Shown: piece after piece, positions 8,916-16,639 of the stretch
How the letters are laid out: each line of letters begins with the position of its first letter
Numbering within the stretch: the stretch's first letter is position 1
DNA from: Coprobacillus sp. CAG:826
GTDB taxonomy: Bacteria > Bacillota_I > Bacilli_A > RFN20 > CAG-826
Reading direction: 5' to 3'
DNA: 59,913 nucleotides
NCBI GenBank assembly: GCA_000437235.1
Contig: FR897038.1
Location: 18,329-78,241 of the forward strand
Position numbers and translations under genes: made by a program
Notes under the pieces: generated by a model
Databases searched by the model: none
Told to the model about the DNA's origin: nothing
The model's input: only the letters and a program-made list of their open reading frames with translations

Positions 8916-10817
8916 TTAATCGCGGGCTTTTATAAATCCTTGTGAGTAAGCCACGTGTTCACCAAAATATAAATTGGTCATTGCAATTTCATCAAAATTA
9001 GCGTCATCATAATGATAAATATCTTTAACGTTACGATTCTCAGAGAATTTTTCTACAAGAGGTAAGTTGCCTACATAATCTAAATTGAAGAACGAACCAG
9101 TTAAACCATTATATAAGTCAACGCCCAAGTTGAGCTTAGAGATGCCCACCACTAAATCGGCTGTTTTTTGTCTTAATGTATCGCCAGTGTAGGTATACAT
9201 TTTTTCATAGATACTCCAGGCATCTGTAGTCCCTGAGCCATCGGATTTTTCAATAGTTAATTTATATCGACCAGTATTTGGATCGGTAGGAATGTTCATC
9301 ATTTGAGCATCCATTTGTTCAAAAAAGTGTTTATACGCTCCTGCTGGATGACTGCCCCATGGGTTAAGAGCAGTATAGTAGGCAATTAAATCATATTCGG
9401 AATTACCAACAGTTGCGTTGGCAAGTAAAGTGGTTGGACCATCGGCATTTTTAATTTCCAAACCAATGCCAAATTCTTGGAAAGCGGTTTGAATCATAAG
9501 GCCCAATTCTGACCATCCTGGGGTTCCCATAGTTAATTCAACTTTTTTATTTGTTGCATCATACCAAGAACCATTTTTCTTTGTCCAACCGCCTTCTTCT
9601 AATAATTTTGCAGCTTTTTGTTGATCTTGGTAGTACTGAGGAATCTTGTTATAATCATCAGGATTTAAATATTTTTCGGCTTCATAATCACACATGCCAG
9701 TCATTGATGTCCAAGCGGTTGTAGAATAAGGAGCACAACTTTGTCGAATTAGATCTCTGTCTAAAATGTATTGGAAAGCTTCTCTAACATTTTTGTTATT
9801 CCATCTTTCCTTTTGGAAATTAAACATAAAGCCTAAACAGTCTTGGGTTAAGACTTTATAGTTAACTAATGATTGATTTTGAGCGAGATAGGATTCTAAA
9901 TCCACATCAAGTGGTAAACCATCCAAATAATAGATTTCGTTGCTTAATAGCATTTGTAGAGCTAAAGATCCCGCTCTTTTAAAGACCATTTTTTCAAATC
10001 CGACTTGTTCGGCATTCCAATAATTTTGGTTCTTCTTTAAAACCATAGTGTTTTCATCGTAACTTTCCATCATGAAAGGTCCTGTGGAAGGATAAATACC
10101 TTCTACAACATGCGCTCTAAAAGCACTATATAATTCACCTTGACGTTTGGTAGCTTCTTCGTTCCATTTTCTACCAAAGTGTGCTTGATAATAGTAAATA
10201 TCTTCAGGATCATCATCCGGAAGAGCTTTAGTTAATTCAATAACGGGGTCTGCATATTGTTTGAAGATATGATAGGGTGCTGAAGCACATTTTTTATCTT
10301 GAGAAAGAAGAATCAATCGAGCGTCTTCACTCGGACAACATTCTCTTTTCCAGTGAATCTTAAACACTTTAGGATTATCAGTTTCTTCAATATCATAAAT
10401 ATATGAAGTGGTGTTTCCATGTGCTAAATACCAATAGGTCATAAAGTCACGAGCGACAACAGGTTCACCATCAGTCCAATTTGCGTTTTCTCGTAATGTA
10501 ACAATTGAAGTGTAATAATCATTTGGATCAGTTTCAATTGATTCTGCTAATAACATATAAATATTATCAGTAGTACGAACATATTGACATAAACCTTCTA
10601 AACCAAAAATGACCATTGGACCACCATCCGCACCATTATGATAATGAGTTCCTATACCCGTTTTTGTCCAGTCTCCAATCATCATCATGGTTTTTGAAGA
10701 ATTCTTTCCGTGCTCGGTTAAGTAGCCATCGTATCCTGGATTGGCTGCGTTGGAACACCCAGTTAAAGTCGCAAATAGTGTTAATAAAGTAATTAATTTC
10801 CTAGTATTTTTTTTCAT
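8916..10817 (-). CDS. ABC importer substrate-binding lipoprotein (SBP family 5)
   Basis: A 633-residue solute-binding lipoprotein, first gene of the operon. The signal peptide ends in a lipobox (LTGC, Cys about residue 21). The body has SBP_bac_5 features: ITLRENANWTDGEPVVARDF (seen here as VTLRENANWTDGEPV) near residue 110, the 'Y-x-x-S-T-G-P-F-M' segment (YPSTGPFMMESYD) before a V-L-K-K-N-Q-N-Y-W segment, and the C-lobe helix NVREAFQYILDRD. This family binds peptides, nickel, opines or, in several lineages, oligosaccharides. GAGGTGG precedes the ATG. Here the surrounding glycan-degrading genes and LacI/cre sites favour an oligosaccharide ligand. That is inference. Confidence 0.9.
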   Translation of the reverse strand: MKKNTRKLITLLTLFATLTGCSNAANPGYDGYLTEHGKNSSKTMMMIGDWTKTGIGTHYHNGADGGPMVIFGLEGLCQYVRTTDNIYMLLAESIETDPNDYYTSIVTLRENANWTDGEPVVARDFMTYWYLAHGNTTSYIYDIEETDNPKVFKIHWKRECCPSEDARLILLSQDKKCASAPYHIFKQYADPVIELTKALPDDDPEDIYYYQAHFGRKWNEEATKRQGELYSAFRAHVVEGIYPSTGPFMMESYDENTMVLKKNQNYWNAEQVGFEKMVFKRAGSLALQMLLSNEIYYLDGLPLDVDLESYLAQNQSLVNYKVLTQDCLGFMFNFQKERWNNKNVREAFQYILDRDLIRQSCAPYSTTAWTSMTGMCDYEAEKYLNPDDYNKIPQYYQDQQKAAKLLEEGGWTKKNGSWYDATNKKVELTMGTPGWSELGLMIQTAFQEFGIGLEIKNADGPTTLLANATVGNSEYDLIAYYTALNPWGSHPAGAYKHFFEQMDAQMMNIPTDPNTGRYKLTIEKSDGSGTTDAWSIYEKMYTYTGDTLRQKTADLVVGISKLNLGVDLYNGLTGSFFNLDYVGNLPLVEKFSENRNVKDIYHYDDANFDEIAMTNLYFGEHVAYSQGFIKARD

Positions 10818-10850
10818 AATCCACCTCTAGTAATCCCTTCTTACATTTTC

Positions 10851-10878
10851 ATTATAAATCATTTGACAACGTTGTCAA
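10851..10878 (-). promoter_or_regulatory. Promoter of the ABC/glycan operon
   Basis: Read on the minus strand there is a perfect -35 TTGACA (10878-10873), a 16-bp spacer, and a perfect -10 TATAAT (10856-10851). Transcription would start near 10844, about 26 bases before the binding-protein ATG. The -35 lies inside the LacI-type palindrome. Confidence 0.85.
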
Positions 10879-10880
10879 AT
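10861..10880. promoter_or_regulatory. LacI-family-type operator (20-bp perfect palindrome)
   Basis: ATTTGACAACGTTGTCAAAT reads identically on both strands and has the central CG step typical of LacI/GalR-family operators. It spans the -35 and part of the spacer of the operon promoter, so a bound protein would block RNA polymerase. No LacI-family gene is in the window; it may lie beyond the left edge, downstream in the operon. Confidence 0.8.
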
Positions 10881-10895
10881 AGTATTTTAACAAAT

Positions 10896-10910
10896 TTGTA
10901 AGCGTTACCA
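10896..10910 (+). promoter_or_regulatory. Catabolite-response element (cre) candidate
   Basis: TTGTAAGCGTTACCA matches every position of the Gram-positive CcpA cre consensus WTGNAANCGNWNNCW. It sits 18 bases upstream of the operon's -35 on the promoter-distal side. Such a place allows CcpA to modulate transcription. The match is seen; binding is inference. Confidence 0.65.
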
Positions 10911-11603
10911 ATTTTTGGTTATTTTTAAGAAAAAGCAAAAAAGAATAAAAAATATTGAACTATAAATGAGTTATTTCATTATGAAATAAAACAATTGTTG
11001 AATTACAAAAAAAGATAATAAAAATGACTCTTCATATTTTTGAACTAGAAAGTTATTTTTTGAAGATAAACATTCTGAATATATCCTTTTTAGGCTTGAA
11101 GCTGATTCTTCTTTTCTTAAAAAAGTTCTAACACGATGCAGTTGGTCTTGAGATAATTTAAGTAAAAATTTATGCGGTTGTGAAATAAATAATATATGTA
11201 TTAAGGATAGTATGCTTTCAGTTTGGAAGTTAACGCTTTCTGAAAATAAAAGCAACGTGAATAAAAAGATAATCAAAATTTATGATGAAAACCTCTCTTC
11301 CTAAGACAATGATACTCATCTTCAACTGAGAATAATATAGAAGAACAAACGAAATAATTTATCTCGTTTAGTTTCTTTTTCTTTGTTTTGGTTGACATTA
11401 AATAATAAATTTGCCAAAATAAATATACAGTTTGATAAATTAGATGTTTTAAAAAAACAGATGAACTAATTTTAAATATCGCTACTTCAAAATGTAGTGT
11501 CCGGCTATCCTAAGGTGAATCAAAAGTTTTATCAAATGAAGTGAAGTATAGGAGGAGAATGGTCTTTTTTATCATATTTTCATCATGAAAGACTTAGGTA
11601 GTA
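10911..11603. other. Gene-poor stretch at the left border of the defence island
   Basis: About 690 AT-rich bases with no gene I can support. A minus-strand frame of 101 codons (10971-11276, hydrophobic N-terminus MIIFLFTLLLF) has only a distant GAGAGG and no recognisable domain, so I do not call it. Near the right end, GGAGGAG at 11551 is followed within a few bases by an ATG (11559) opening a 9-codon frame, then an overlapping 10-codon frame (11585), then the ATG of the next gene. This may be a leader-peptide arrangement or remains of an older gene start. Confidence 0.4.
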
Positions 11604-12506
11604 ATGGAATTAAATAAAGAAACTGCAATGCAGTTATGGAATAAACGTTTTGGTAATGAAACGAAAGTGTTTGATTTTGCAGGTAGGGTAATGCAAAAAG
11701 GCGCATATAATGACAAAAATAGTGAATATCAATGGGATATTTTTTTGATTATGCCCTTAAGTAGAGGTGGGCAATTAGAAGAGCAAAATATGATCATTGC
11801 TCATGTTCTTACAGGACAAGAAAAAGGAGAAAAGTTTCCTGCTTTTAAAGCGCATGGCATTTCTTTTCGTGTTGCAAAAATAGAGAATCACTATGAAATC
11901 CAAAGAGTGGATAATAAAGTAATCAAAAGTGGACCTGCTGAACAATGTATTAATTTTATGGATTCATTTGAAGCATTACGGTTCTATGAGTCTTTAAAAG
12001 GAAAACAAACAAAGCCTCGTTTCGTATGCTCAGTTTTTATTCGTCTTTTAAATATTGAAAATACCGCGTTAATTGATTTTATTGAAAACTTATTTAGTCA
12101 AAAATCAATTATATATGATAAAAAGAACTTTGCAGAAATGCGCTTAATTATAAGAAATTACGATATGCCACTTAAAAGTGATATTCGTGTATTACTTGAT
12201 AAATGCATTTTATTAAATACCTATTTAAAAGGTTACTTTAAAGAAAAAGATCTTATTGAAGCTTATGACATTATCTATCGAGTAGACTATTACTCATCAA
12301 GAGATAATATGTATTCAAAATCAAGATTCGTTAATTTTGAAGGAATTGATGGTGATTTTGACGATGCACTATTTATTAACAAATTAGTGTATGAAAATAC
12401 AGAAGCTATAGAAAATGATCCAGATTTAGAATTTGATAACGCAAGTGATTCTTATCAAGACTATGATTATACATTTTCCAGGCTGGAAGAAAAATTAAAA
12501 AAATAA
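11604..12506 (+). CDS. HNH-family-like protein with degenerate active site
   Basis: A 300-residue protein. Residues 8-95 follow the pattern of a family of small HNH proteins that open with 'LWNxxFGxxTxxxDFAGRxxxKxAYNDRxSxxGWNxDHIxPxSxGG'. Here LWNKRFGNETKVFDFAGR and KGAYNDKNSEY are well preserved and PLSRGG is present. The DH pair of the HNH motif is replaced (WDIFLIMPLSRGG), and the downstream Asn region reads VLTGQEKGEKF. Catalysis by the usual His/Asn/His metal site is therefore unlikely. The remaining 200 residues are helical with an acidic tail and no known domain. The start has only a weak ribosome site, but the family N-terminus fits. It opens the defence island and could be an inactivated nuclease, an immunity factor or a nucleic-acid sensor. 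Confidence 0.55.
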   Translation: MELNKETAMQLWNKRFGNETKVFDFAGRVMQKGAYNDKNSEYQWDIFLIMPLSRGGQLEEQNMIIAHVLTGQEKGEKFPAFKAHGISFRVAKIENHYEIQRVDNKVIKSGPAEQCINFMDSFEALRFYESLKGKQTKPRFVCSVFIRLLNIENTALIDFIENLFSQKSIIYDKKNFAEMRLIIRNYDMPLKSDIRVLLDKCILLNTYLKGYFKEKDLIEAYDIIYRVDYYSSRDNMYSKSRFVNFEGIDGDFDDALFINKLVYENTEAIENDPDLEFDNASDSYQDYDYTFSRLEEKLKK

Positions 12507-12586
12507 AGTAAAAAACATAAAGAAATTTACAAAGTGTGTTTTTAAAAGGAAAAAATTAAAAAATAATGGTAAAATCATTTTCTTAA

Positions 12587-14584
12587 TTAGTCAACACTCG
12601 TATTCAATCCATATTTATTTCTACCATAGCGTTTAAAGATAGTTCGTTGATAGGTACGATATGTAATGAAATCACTAAAGTTATTGATTCCTTTCCAATT
12701 AAATAAACTATTCACGCTTTTAATACCATTAGAATCTTTTTGCTCTAAAAAATCAAATATAAGTTTTGAAACATGATCAGATGGACTACTTATTTTTTTA
12801 GGTTTTAAAAAACTAATTATTTTTTGAATTTTTGCATGCAAATTTTTAGAAATATATGGACAATTGTGAAAAATTAAAACGTACCAAAATTCTTCTTGCA
12901 TCATAGGCTCGTCATTGGAAATCTTAGATATTTTTTTGTTTATGATTTCGCTAACTACTTTTAAAATTTCTTTGAAAAAAATCTTATTATAACGAGAATA
13001 TAATAATATATTTGCCCAAATAATAGGATCGTTAAACGCTTTGGCATTGTTAACGATGATTTTTTCTGTTTTTGTATCAAGTTTAATATTATATTCACAA
13101 AAAAATGGGAACCAATCACATAAATCAAAAAGATTTCCTGATTGAAAAATAAACGCATATTTATTAAAAGATTGATTTATTTTTTTGTTATTTGTTTTGA
13201 AATCTATTTCACTATTTAAATAAGCGATAATAGAAATTACTTTGCGTGTTTGATCAAAAGAAGGATAAAAAGCGTAAATATACAAAGCTAAATCAAGTAG
13301 TTTCATAGCGTTATTTGATTCTTTGCTTTCGAATAAAGTAAAGCCTTCTTTCTTAATGCTAATATTTTTAAGTAATGTGGAGAGCAAAAAAGAAACAATT
13401 GTTCTACAGTCGTCTAAATGTTTTGTCATTAAAACAGCAATTTCATCCTTTATTCTATCAATGAAAACAAATTCATTTTTTACTATAAAAAAGCCTTCAG
13501 GAGGATTATTATGCTTATTTCGTTTGACACGATTAAAAAGGCTTCCGATTATGTCGGCTAATTGCCGTGTTTTTTCTAACCACTCTTTTGGTAAGCATGG
13601 TGTAATGCCTTTTATTAGTTTTAATTCATTTAATCGCAAAAGATATTGTTCACCAATTGATTTATATTTTGATAATATTTGTTCAAGAGTCTGGGCTTGT
13701 TTAGTAAAAATAAATATATCATCCACATATCGAAAAGCAACATAATCATTATTGTAAAAAATATTTTCCTTTTCCAAAGACAATAATATTTCTTTGTCTA
13801 TATGTTCAAGTAATATTTCTGCAATCATTCTTGAAAACTCCGGGCCTACCACAATGCCATTGGAAGATCGACCATTAATATTTTGCAAAATGCGATCAAT
13901 GGTTATAAACAAATAAGAGTTATTTGCACTTTTTGCATCAATCGTATTTCTTTCAATAATCCAAGTAAAAGCATGAGTATAAATGCTATCAAAACAAGAT
14001 TTATAATCAAGATGAGCATAATACTTGAACTCAAAATTACTCATTCTCCAAATTTGAGAATCAGTAAAAGCATTAATTGATTCAAATGGCCCAACTTTGA
14101 AAAAATTTGAAACATTTTGATAGACTCCTTGGCTTAAAGAAGAAATCTGTTTTTGGAAGTATTGAGTAATTTTTCCGTTTTTAGAAAAATAATATAAATT
14201 TGAGCTTTTTCTATAATAACGTATAGAAAAACTATGATATTTTTCAAAATAAGAAAGTATATCTTTTTGATAGCATTCTATGAATAAGAATAAATTTAAT
14301 GCCGAAAAAGGTTGTATAATGCTCATCTCACGCATTGAATTATTTCCTTTTAAAATCTTGTATTTTAATGGCTTTGTACACCATCCGCTTTTAAATAAAA
14401 TAATATTATTTCTCGATTGCTGTAGTTTTAAATCTTTTATAAGATTATCAATTGTCTTTTTGTTTTTCTTTTCTAATAGGAAATTATATAGTTGTGAAAA
14501 TGAAAATAATTCTGATACTTCATATGGAAGTAAATCAGTTAAAATATAATCCAATTTGTTTCTTTCTATCCCTTTTCGCTTCAT
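12587..14584 (-). CDS. Antiviral-type reverse transcriptase with long helical C-terminus (Drt3b-like)
   Basis: A 665-residue RT of the unknown-group/Abi kind. The palm domain shows motif A YAHLDYKSCFDSIYTHAF (Asp about residue 192), NGIVVGPEFSRMIAEILL (motif B, with the G-x-x-x-G/P-x-x-S pattern, about 238-255), and the catalytic FRYVDDIFIF (YVDD about 284-287). There is no maturase, thumb-X or HNH domain, so it is not a group II intron RT. The last 300 residues are a helical repeat-like region, as in AbiA/AbiK-related RTs. It lies 232 bases downstream of a second RT gene on the same strand, with a structured RNA gene on the opposite strand between them. Two adjacent unlike RTs plus an RNA is the layout of DRT type 3, so I call it Drt3b-like. 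RT identity is sure; the subtype is inference. Confidence 0.8.
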   Translation of the reverse strand: MKRKGIERNKLDYILTDLLPYEVSELFSFSQLYNFLLEKKNKKTIDNLIKDLKLQQSRNNIILFKSGWCTKPLKYKILKGNNSMREMSIIQPFSALNLFLFIECYQKDILSYFEKYHSFSIRYYRKSSNLYYFSKNGKITQYFQKQISSLSQGVYQNVSNFFKVGPFESINAFTDSQIWRMSNFEFKYYAHLDYKSCFDSIYTHAFTWIIERNTIDAKSANNSYLFITIDRILQNINGRSSNGIVVGPEFSRMIAEILLEHIDKEILLSLEKENIFYNNDYVAFRYVDDIFIFTKQAQTLEQILSKYKSIGEQYLLRLNELKLIKGITPCLPKEWLEKTRQLADIIGSLFNRVKRNKHNNPPEGFFIVKNEFVFIDRIKDEIAVLMTKHLDDCRTIVSFLLSTLLKNISIKKEGFTLFESKESNNAMKLLDLALYIYAFYPSFDQTRKVISIIAYLNSEIDFKTNNKKINQSFNKYAFIFQSGNLFDLCDWFPFFCEYNIKLDTKTEKIIVNNAKAFNDPIIWANILLYSRYNKIFFKEILKVVSEIINKKISKISNDEPMMQEEFWYVLIFHNCPYISKNLHAKIQKIISFLKPKKISSPSDHVSKLIFDFLEQKDSNGIKSVNSLFNWKGINNFSDFITYRTYQRTIFKRYGRNKYGLNTSVD

Positions 14585-14612
14585 TGACTTTTTTCTCCAT
14601 TTCCTTTATTAT
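14584..14612 (+). promoter_or_regulatory. Promoter of the RNA gene between the two RTs
   Basis: On the plus strand, TTGACT (14584-14589), a 17-bp spacer and TATTAT (14607-14612) form a good sigma-A promoter, each hexamer one mismatch from consensus. It would start transcription near 14619 and points away from the 665-residue RT, toward the terminator at 14783-14818. Confidence 0.65.
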
Positions 14613-14618
14613 TTAAGC

Positions 14619-14818
14619 ATAAATAGTGAATTTATTTGATTTAATAATTAATGATTTACTATTTTGTTCGTTAATAGGTATAAAAGTTTATTAACGAACA
14701 CACATCATCGGCAGCAATTGAAGATTACTTTAGTAGTAATCCTAGATTGTATGTTTAGAGAGTAGCTTAGGCTATGCTCCCTAGCGGCAAGCGTTTTTGC
14801 TTGCCGCTTTGCTTTTTT
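14619..14818 (+). ncRNA. Putative structured RNA of the DRT3-like system
   Basis: About 200 nt bounded by a promoter and an intrinsic terminator, on the strand opposite to both RT genes and without a usable reading frame. Structural elements: a perfect 11-bp stem GTTCGTTAATA/TATTAACGAAC (14666-14676 with 14689-14699) and, directly on its 3' flank, a dinucleotide tract ACACACA (14698-14704). Then come a 7-bp hairpin GATTACT/AGTAATC (14723-14741) inside an outer CAAT/ATTG pairing, an imperfect hairpin around GAGTAGC/GCTATGCTC, and the terminator. DRT3 systems are known to need a non-coding RNA; an AC repeat would be a natural template for making GT-repeat DNA. Boundaries are inferred from signals only. 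Confidence 0.65.
14783..14818 (+). terminator. Intrinsic terminator of the DRT3-like RNA
   Basis: A perfect 10-bp GC-rich stem (AGCGGCAAGC/GCTTGCCGCT, 14783-14792 with 14799-14808), a 6-base loop, then TTGCTTTTTT. The T-run is only on the plus strand, which is the main evidence for the RNA's direction. It ends on the last codon of the convergent RT gene. Confidence 0.85.
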
Positions 14819-16190
14819 AATATCCAACACATACTTTAAATAAATAGTCTTTAACAAGGGAATCGTAATCTTGTTTTTTACCTTTTGCATCTATTTCACT
14901 AATTCCAATTTGTTTGCATAACTTTACTAAGCCTCTTCGATCATAACCAATGCCTTTAACCAATAGTATTGTTTTATTTAGTTTCATGTTTTCAAATAAA
15001 TTATATCCTTTTTCTTTGGTTAAATAATAAGGAATCTTAACTTTTGCTGCTTTAAATTCTTTAAAAAAAGCGTATTTTAAAAAATCTGATGTATTTTTTT
15101 CGATGCGTTTTTGCTCTAATAAATAGCGTAGTTCTCTATAAGTTGAAATAAAACCTTTTTCATGCCAAATGGTAAAATGAAAGCGTTTAGTCACATAAAC
15201 TTCACGTGAAGAAAATGCTTTTATTCTGTGGCGTAATAATTCAAAATCTTTATATCCTATTGATTTTTTATCTTTGTATGATGATATTATTTTACGAATT
15301 TTTTTTCTATATTTTTCTATTTTTGACTTTGTTATTCCATATTCTATACTAATCTTTTTTTTAGAACCTATTTTTAGCCAAAATTCATAGCCTAAAAAAT
15401 CAAAGGATCTTTTCTTTGCTAAATCACTTCTATGAGAAATATACTGAAATTTTTTATTATTAAATCGTGTCCTACATTTTATAGAACAAATGCCATCATC
15501 GTGAAATACTTTTAATCGAATGGTATTTAGCTTTTGCTTGATTTCTTCTTCGTCCATGTGCTCGTTAAGAATTAAAATGCAATCATCAATATATCGTTCA
15601 TAAAAAATTAATCCAAATTCAGAAAAAAATCTAAGAAGAAATTTATCAAAATGATAAGCAATGATTTCTGCAATGACATTTGAAGTGCATAACCCAGCAT
15701 ACGTATATTTTGTCATATGAACAAACTTGCTTACTAAATCCTTTTCCTCTCTATTTAAGAGGTTTTCACATATATATTTTTTATAAACATAAATTGATGA
15801 AATAGAATTAAAAAAATCTTTGAAATCAAATTTAACAATTGTAAAATCTGTCATCTGGACAACTGCAGGGAGAATATTGAAAAGGTTATGAGTTATTTTG
15901 TTTCTATTTGGGTACTTTATTTTAAAGTTTCGGTCTAATATTTGCTTTATACACTGACATAGAATGTTTTCGCTAGAAAATATATCTTTATATTGCTTAA
16001 TAAAACGCTTTTTCTCATTTTGAGTTAATGTCATAGAAATCATATTTTTAAAATCATATTTAGAATTTTCAAAATCTGTTTTAACTCTTGAGATGATGCT
16101 TTCTTGTTCATCTTTAGTTTTAAAAGGAGCGTTTTTATTGAGTTCAGTGATTATTCTGAAAGCGCGTTCAATTTCGTCATTTATACCCAT
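14817..16190 (-). CDS. Antiviral-type reverse transcriptase (Drt3a-like)
   Basis: A 457-residue RT. Motif A is IVKFDFKDFFNSISSIYVYKK (catalytic Asp about residue 122), motif B region TYAGLCTSNVIAEIIAYHFD (about 166-185, with the G-x-x-x-S pattern), and the catalytic box is FYERYIDDCILIL (YIDD about 199-202), followed by RSFDFLGYEFWL, the post-palm 'LG' strand. The C-terminal third is basic and helical and carries no maturase or HNH domain. It is transcribed ahead of the 665-residue RT on the same strand. Length and pairing fit Drt3a, the RT that uses the system RNA. The start follows an A-rich leader with only a weak AGG. RT identity is sure, subtype inferred. Confidence 0.8.
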   Translation of the reverse strand: MGINDEIERAFRIITELNKNAPFKTKDEQESIISRVKTDFENSKYDFKNMISMTLTQNEKKRFIKQYKDIFSSENILCQCIKQILDRNFKIKYPNRNKITHNLFNILPAVVQMTDFTIVKFDFKDFFNSISSIYVYKKYICENLLNREEKDLVSKFVHMTKYTYAGLCTSNVIAEIIAYHFDKFLLRFFSEFGLIFYERYIDDCILILNEHMDEEEIKQKLNTIRLKVFHDDGICSIKCRTRFNNKKFQYISHRSDLAKKRSFDFLGYEFWLKIGSKKKISIEYGITKSKIEKYRKKIRKIISSYKDKKSIGYKDFELLRHRIKAFSSREVYVTKRFHFTIWHEKGFISTYRELRYLLEQKRIEKNTSDFLKYAFFKEFKAAKVKIPYYLTKEKGYNLFENMKLNKTILLVKGIGYDRRGLVKLCKQIGISEIDAKGKKQDYDSLVKDYLFKVCVGY

Positions 16191-16639
16191 TGTTTTACCT
16201 CATAAAATAATTAAATAAAATTTTTATCTATGATTTACAAATAATGTTTGTAATTTGAGAATCAAAAATAAAAATATTTTAAATATCTTTAATAAATTTA
16301 TTTTATCATAGTATATAAAATAATTCTATATTAATATTATGATAAATTATTTAGGAACCTTACAAGTTTTTTGAGTGGAAATATAATTTAAAGGAATTTT
16401 TAGTCGCAAAATTATTATAGAATTTAATTAATATCAAAAAAATTAATAAAATTAATTGCAAAAAAATATAAAAGATGATACGGTTAAAAACATACTTTCA
16501 AAAGTATTAAAAAAATATGTAAATTTTTTAAAATATATGATATCATATATAATATAACATTTTAAATTTACTTTTATGATTGAGCTTAAATATTTATTAC
16601 TCAATATTTCAATTATTTTTATCACCAAAAGGAGAAAAT
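16191..16639. other. AT-rich divergent intergenic region with palindromes
   Basis: About 450 extremely AT-rich bases between the divergent RT gene and tcmP. It holds a 9-bp inverted repeat TTTATCATA/TATGATAAA (16302-16310 and 16338-16346, 27-base loop) and a perfect 18-bp palindrome ATATATGATATCATATAT (16533-16550) about 90 bases before tcmP. The latter could be an operator for the tcmP operon. I see no coding capacity. Confidence 0.5.

Noticed and set aside
10971..11276. 101-codon minus-strand frame
   Set aside because: Weak and distant ribosome site, hydrophobic low-complexity start and no recognisable domain; not distinguishable from chance in AT-rich DNA.
14585..14816. RNA gene on the minus strand between the RT genes
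   Set aside because: The strong GC hairpin is followed by a T-run only on the plus strand, and the best promoter also points that way.
12587..16190. Group II intron or retron interpretation of the two RT genes
   Set aside because: Neither protein has a maturase or HNH domain, and no intron domain V-like end or retron msr/msd inverted-repeat arrangement next to a single RT is visible; two RTs with an RNA between fit DRT3 better.
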